Shown piece after piece: positions 60,678 to 64,000 of a stretch of 64,000 nucleotides of DNA. The stretch lies in assembly GCF_014873705.1 (NCBI RefSeq), contig NZ_JADBDS010000001.1, positions 682,001-746,000 on the forward strand, read 5' to 3'. The translations under genes and the position numbers were made by a program. Each line of letters begins with the position of its first letter. Positions within the stretch are counted from its first letter, which is position 1. The notes beneath the pieces are model-generated. The model was not told the origin of the DNA and searched no databases. It worked only from the letters and a program-made list of their open reading frames with translations. The stretch comes from Mycobacterium sp. OAS707. GTDB taxonomy: Bacteria; Actinomycetota; Actinomycetes; Mycobacteriales; Mycobacteriaceae.

Positions 60678-61841
60678 TCAGCTTACGGTGACAATCGGCG
60701 AACCGCTGGCAGATGCCTCGTCGCCCCGCTCTTCTGCGATTCGCAGCGCCTCTTCGATCAACGTCTCGACAATCTGCGCCTCGGGCACGGTCTTGATGAC
60801 CTCGCCCTTTACGAAGATCTGACCCTTGCCGTTGCCGGATGCGACACCGAGGTCCGCCTCACGTGCCTCCCCGGGACCGTTGACAACGCAACCCATCACG
60901 GCAACGCGTAGCGGGAAGTCGAGCCCATCGAGTCCGGCGGTGACCGCATTGGCCAGTGTGTAGACGTCGACCTGCGCGCGCCCGCACGATGGGCACGACA
61001 CGATCTCGAGTCCGCGTGGCCGCAGGTTCAGCGACTCCAGGATCTGGTTGCCGACCTTGACCTCTTCGATCGGCGGCGCCGACAGCGACACCCGGATCGT
61101 GTCGCCGATGCCCTTGCTAAGCAGTGCGCCGAATGCGACGGCGGACTTGATGGTGCCCTGGAACGCAGGGCCTGCCTCGGTCACGCCGAGGTGCAGCGGG
61201 TAGTCACACTGTGCGGCCAACTGTTCGTAGGCGGCGACCATGACGACCGGGTCGTTGTGCTTGACGCTGATCTTGATGTCGCCGAAGCCGTGCTCCTCGA
61301 ACAGCGACGCCTCCCACAGCGCGGATTCGACGAGCGCCTCGGGCGTCGCCTTGCCGTACTTCTCCATGAACCGCTTGTCGAGGCTGCCGGCGTTGACCCC
61401 GATGCGGATTGGGATGCCCGCGGCGCCCGCGGCCTTGGCCACCTCGCCGACCCGGCCGTCGAATTCCTTGATGTTGCCGGGGTTCACGCGCACGGCTGCG
61501 CAGCCCGCGTCGATCGCGGCGAAGATGTACTTCGGCTGGAAGTGGATGTCGGCGATCACCGGGATCTGGCTGTGCTTGGCGATCTCCGACAGGGCGTCGG
61601 CGTCCTCCTGCCGCGGGCAGGCCACCCGGACGATGTCGCAACCGGACGCGGTCAGCTCGGCGATCTGCTGAAGCGTGGAGTTGATGTCATGAGTCTTGGT
61701 GGTGCACATGGACTGCACCGCGATCGGATGGTCGCTGCCGACGCCGACGTTGCCGACCATCAGCTGGCGGGTCTTGCGACGCGGCGCGAGAGTGGGAACA
61801 GGCGGAGCCGGCATGCCCAGCCCGATTGTCTGGCCAGTCAT
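60678..61841 (-). CDS. ispG: 4-hydroxy-3-methylbut-2-enyl diphosphate synthase (GcpE)
   Basis: IspG (387 residues, Rv2868c) reduces MEcPP to HMBPP in the non-mevalonate isoprenoid pathway using a [4Fe-4S] cluster. The TIM-barrel N-terminal domain has [13 protein letters not shown]-like [20 protein letters not shown] and VRVNPGNI. The C-terminal cluster-binding part shows [11 protein letters not shown] and [14 protein letters not shown] with three Cys ligands. It is the third gene of the dxr-rip1-ispG operon, 8 bases after rip1. Two isoprenoid genes in one operon suggest coordinate supply for polyprenyl carriers and menaquinone. Confidence 0.97.
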   Translation of the reverse strand: MTGQTIGLGMPAPPVPTLAPRRKTRQLMVGNVGVGSDHPIAVQSMCTTKTHDINSTLQQIAELTASGCDIVRVACPRQEDADALSEIAKHSQIPVIADIHFQPKYIFAAIDAGCAAVRVNPGNIKEFDGRVGEVAKAAGAAGIPIRIGVNAGSLDKRFMEKYGKATPEALVESALWEASLFEEHGFGDIKISVKHNDPVVMVAAYEQLAAQCDYPLHLGVTEAGPAFQGTIKSAVAFGALLSKGIGDTIRVSLSAPPIEEVKVGNQILESLNLRPRGLEIVSCPSCGRAQVDVYTLANAVTAGLDGLDFPLRVAVMGCVVNGPGEAREADLGVASGNGKGQIFVKGEVIKTVPEAQIVETLIEEALRIAEERGDEASASGSPIVTVS

Positions 61842-61849
61842 TGTGTCTC

Positions 61850-63076
61850 CTACTGGAACGGTCTGATCGGGTTGACGAAGTCAGCGGTCACCGTGAGCGC
61901 CATGTAGCCGATCACCACGACGAGGATGACGTAGGTGGCAGGCATGAGCTTGAGGTAATTCACCGGCGGTGCAGCGTCGATGCGGCGCGCCTTGCGAATC
62001 ATATTGCGGATCTTCTCGAACACGGCAATCGCGATGTGGCCGCCGTCGAACGGCAGCAGCGGGACCAGGTTGATGGCGCCGAGCACGAAGTTCAGCTGCG
62101 CCAGGAAGAACCAGAACGCCATGAAGTAGCCGTGCTCGAACGCGTCGCCGCCGATGATCGACGCGCCGACGACGCTGATCGGCGTCTCGGGGTCGCGCTC
62201 GCCACCGCCGATGGAGTGCACCAATGCGCCGATCTTGGTGGGGATCTTCACCAGCGACTTGCCCAGTTGGACGGCGAGGTCACCGGTGAACGCGACGGTG
62301 CCCGGTATCGCCGTCACTGGGTTGAAGTGCTCGTACTTCACGGGGCCGAACTCGGCGGCGGAGACGCCTACCGCTCCCACAGTGGACGGAGCCTGGGCGT
62401 CCTTCGAGGTCCACCGCTGGGTGCGGGTGACGTCGACCATCGTGGTGATCTTGGTGCCGTCGCGTTCTACGACGAACTGCGTCGGACCGGTGAGCTCGCG
62501 CACCGCAGCGACCATCTCGTCGGGGTTGCTCACGTCCTTGTCGCCGACCTTGACGATGATGTCGCCGGCCTTGATGCCCGCCGCTGCCGCCGGACCGATC
62601 CCCTCGCAATGGCCCATCTGGTCTTTGCTCAGTTGCGGTGCGACACAAGAAGTTTCGGCGACATGGGCGGCGGGCTGGGGATGCAGGTTGGGCAGTCCCC
62701 ACACCAGGGCCATGCCGTAGATCAGCACCAGCCCGATGACGAAGTTCATCGCGGGGCCCGCGAACAGCACCAGCACCCGCTTCCAGGTCTTCTGCTTGTA
62801 CATCGCGTAGGGCTGGTCCTCGGGCGCGATCTCGTCGATAGCGGTCATGCCCGCGATATCGCAGAAGCCGCCGAGCGGGACCGCCTTGACGCCGTACTCG
62901 GTGTAGCCGAGCTTGTTGGGCCGCCGCGTCGACCACAGCGTCGGGCCGAAGCCGACGAAGTAGCGGCGCACCTTCATCCCGGTCGCGCGGGCCGCCCACA
63001 TGTGCCCGCATTCGTGCAGCGCCACCGACACCAAGATGAACAGCGCGAACAGCGCTACGCCGATGATCCACATCAT
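61850..63076 (-). CDS. rip1: site-2 intramembrane metalloprotease Rip1
   Basis: Rip1 (408 residues, Rv2869c) is a zinc protease that cuts within membrane segments of anti-sigma factors and controls envelope stress responses. The zinc-binding HECGH is at residues 21-25 in the first helix. A PDZ domain (about 125-210: [17 protein letters not shown]) and the third zinc ligand motif LLPFDGGH follow. The start MMWIIG parallels MMFVTG of the tuberculosis protein. The ATG overlaps the dxr stop (ATGA). It contains four predicted membrane segments. Confidence 0.96.
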   Translation of the reverse strand: MMWIIGVALFALFILVSVALHECGHMWAARATGMKVRRYFVGFGPTLWSTRRPNKLGYTEYGVKAVPLGGFCDIAGMTAIDEIAPEDQPYAMYKQKTWKRVLVLFAGPAMNFVIGLVLIYGMALVWGLPNLHPQPAAHVAETSCVAPQLSKDQMGHCEGIGPAAAAGIKAGDIIVKVGDKDVSNPDEMVAAVRELTGPTQFVVERDGTKITTMVDVTRTQRWTSKDAQAPSTVGAVGVSAAEFGPVKYEHFNPVTAIPGTVAFTGDLAVQLGKSLVKIPTKIGALVHSIGGGERDPETPISVVGASIIGGDAFEHGYFMAFWFFLAQLNFVLGAINLVPLLPFDGGHIAIAVFEKIRNMIRKARRIDAAPPVNYLKLMPATYVILVVVIGYMALTVTADFVNPIRPFQ

Positions 63077-64000
63077 TTGGTGGTGACGACCTCCCGGGAA
63101 ACTGCGCCCTTTGCCCGGTCGCGGGCCCAGTGCTGCGCATCGAGTACGTCTTCCACGGTAGCGGGTTCGGCGGCCCACTGGTCGGCAGCGCGCAGGACCT
63201 CGGCAATCGTTCGCACGATCGCCGGGAATCTGATCCGGCCGTCGAGGAAGGCCTCGGCGGCCTCTTCGTTGGCGGCGTTGTAGACCGCGGTCAGGCAGCC
63301 GCCCTTCGTGCCCGCTTCTTTGGCCAGCTCGACGGCGGGGAAAACCGCGGCATCGAGCGGCTCGAAGTCCCACGTCGAGGCGGTGGAGAAGTCGCAGGCC
63401 AGCGCCGCCCCGGCGACGCGCGACGGCCAGCCCAGCGCGAGCGCGATGGGCAGCTTCATGTCCGGCGGGCTGGCCTGCGCCAGGGTCGACCCGTCGGTGA
63501 AGGTCACCATCGAGTGCACGATCGACTGGGGGTGCACGACGACGTCGATGCGGTCGTACGGAATGCCGAACAGCAGGTGGGTTTCGATCAGCTCCAGTCC
63601 CTTGTTGACCAGCGACGCCGAGTTCAGCGTGTTCATCGGCCCCATCGACCAGGTGGGATGCGCGCCGGCCTGTTCGGGCGTGACGTCCTCCAGTCGCTCG
63701 GCCGGCCAGCCGCGGAACGGTCCACCCGATGCGGTCAGCACGATCTTGGCGACCTCGTCGGGGGTGCCGCCGCGCAGGCATTGGGCCATCGCGGAGTGTT
63801 CGGAGTCGACGGGCACGATCTGGCCCGGCTTGGCGGCCTTGAGCACCAGCGGGCCACCCGCGACCAGTGACTCCTTGTTCGCCAGCGCCAGGCGGGCGCC
63901 GGTCGCCAGCGCCGCCAGCGTCGGCTTGAGACCCAGAGCGCCCACCAGGGCGTTGAGTACCACGTCGGCCTCGGTGCTCTCGACGAGCTGGGTGGCGGCA
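63073..64000 (-). CDS. dxr: 1-deoxy-D-xylulose 5-phosphate reductoisomerase, 5' end outside window
   Basis: The 3' portion of dxr (Rv2870c); about 309 codons are visible and the frame stays open to the window edge. Dxr makes MEP from DXP, the first committed step of the pathway that IspG also serves. Visible motifs include [36 protein letters not shown] (substrate loop), [18 protein letters not shown]-like [16 protein letters not shown], and [12 protein letters not shown]. The N-terminal NADPH-binding part lies beyond base 64000. It overlaps rip1 by 4 bases. Confidence 0.96.
   Translation of the reverse strand, partial: AATQLVESTEADVVLNALVGALGLKPTLAALATGARLALANKESLVAGGPLVLKAAKPGQIVPVDSEHSAMAQCLRGGTPDEVAKIVLTASGGPFRGWPAERLEDVTPEQAGAHPTWSMGPMNTLNSASLVNKGLELIETHLLFGIPYDRIDVVVHPQSIVHSMVTFTDGSTLAQASPPDMKLPIALALGWPSRVAGAALACDFSTASTWDFEPLDAAVFPAVELAKEAGTKGGCLTAVYNAANEEAAEAFLDGRIRFPAIVRTIAEVLRAADQWAAEPATVEDVLDAQHWARDRAKGAVSREVVTTK

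Noticed and set aside
1-64000. tRNA, rRNA, CRISPR or toxin-antitoxin loci
   Set aside because: None could be supported. The VapBC and RelBE genes that lie near mapB and the PBP gene in M. tuberculosis are absent here.

Overview
The window is high-GC chromosomal DNA of a mycobacterium, most likely a rapid-growing, environmental Mycolicibacterium-type species. Three things point there: mycothione reductase, an EfpA drug-efflux protein nearly collinear with the tuberculosis protein, and a gene order that follows the M. tuberculosis block from efpA (Rv2846c) to dxr (Rv2870c) as I remember it. Several accessory blocks interrupt that backbone. No rRNA, tRNA, CRISPR array, IS element or prophage was seen. 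No gene-free stretch exceeds 300 bases, and the first 89 bases hold nothing I can support.

Layout. 0.1-3.2 kb: two tandem EfpA-type exporters. 3.2-10.3 kb (minus): a cobalamin/siroheme run (cysG, cobB, cobO, chelatase ChlI/D-VWA) transcribed from mqo and a GNAT. 10.3-13.9 kb: a hydrolase, mycothione reductase, and the nickel/cobalt permease NicT with an ArsR/SmtB-type operator. 14-19.2 kb: a block for methylated amines or choline-like compounds (dimethylglycine-oxidase-like flavoprotein, choline-kinase-like protein, HAD hydrolase, GntR and ArsR regulators). 19.4-24.3 kb: a 13E12-family HNH protein, an APC permease, a ROK repressor and nagB. 24.3-29.2 kb (minus): glnA4, gamma-glutamyl hydrolase, aldehyde dehydrogenase, SDR and a FadR-type GntR. 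29.3-37 kb: a second accessory operon (ethanolamine-permease-like transporter, FGGY kinase, glycerol-1-phosphate-dehydrogenase-like enzyme, TIM-barrel protein, GntR) and a divergent GABA-type permease. 37.1-40.7 kb: a two-gene N-acetylglutaminylglutamine amide osmolyte operon. 40.7-43.4 kb: a degenerate hydrolase, a lipoprotein, an SDR and a HAD. 43.4-48.5 kb: a sugar ABC importer with a phosphomannose-isomerase-like enzyme and a divergent LacI. 48.4-50.8 kb: cobQ and mapB. 50.9-55.2 kb: a TetR-controlled sulfotransferase operon and small proteins. 55.2-64 kb: a penicillin-binding lipoprotein, a GyrA-like/GNAT fusion, a secreted GH16 enzyme, and the conserved GNAT-ispG-rip1-dxr run, with dxr cut by the window edge.

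The most interesting inference is a complete gamma-glutamylation route for an amino alcohol such as ethanolamine. GlnA4 would cap the amine, the SDR and aldehyde dehydrogenase would oxidise the alcohol to the acid, and the PuuD-like hydrolase would release glutamate. Transporters of the ethanolamine and GABA type lie next to it. A 24-base element occurs both in the glnA4 promoter region and in the permease promoter region, which suggests one regulon. Other strong signals are a GyrA-like domain fused to an acetyltransferase, and several near-perfect operators that overlap divergent promoters or start codons.
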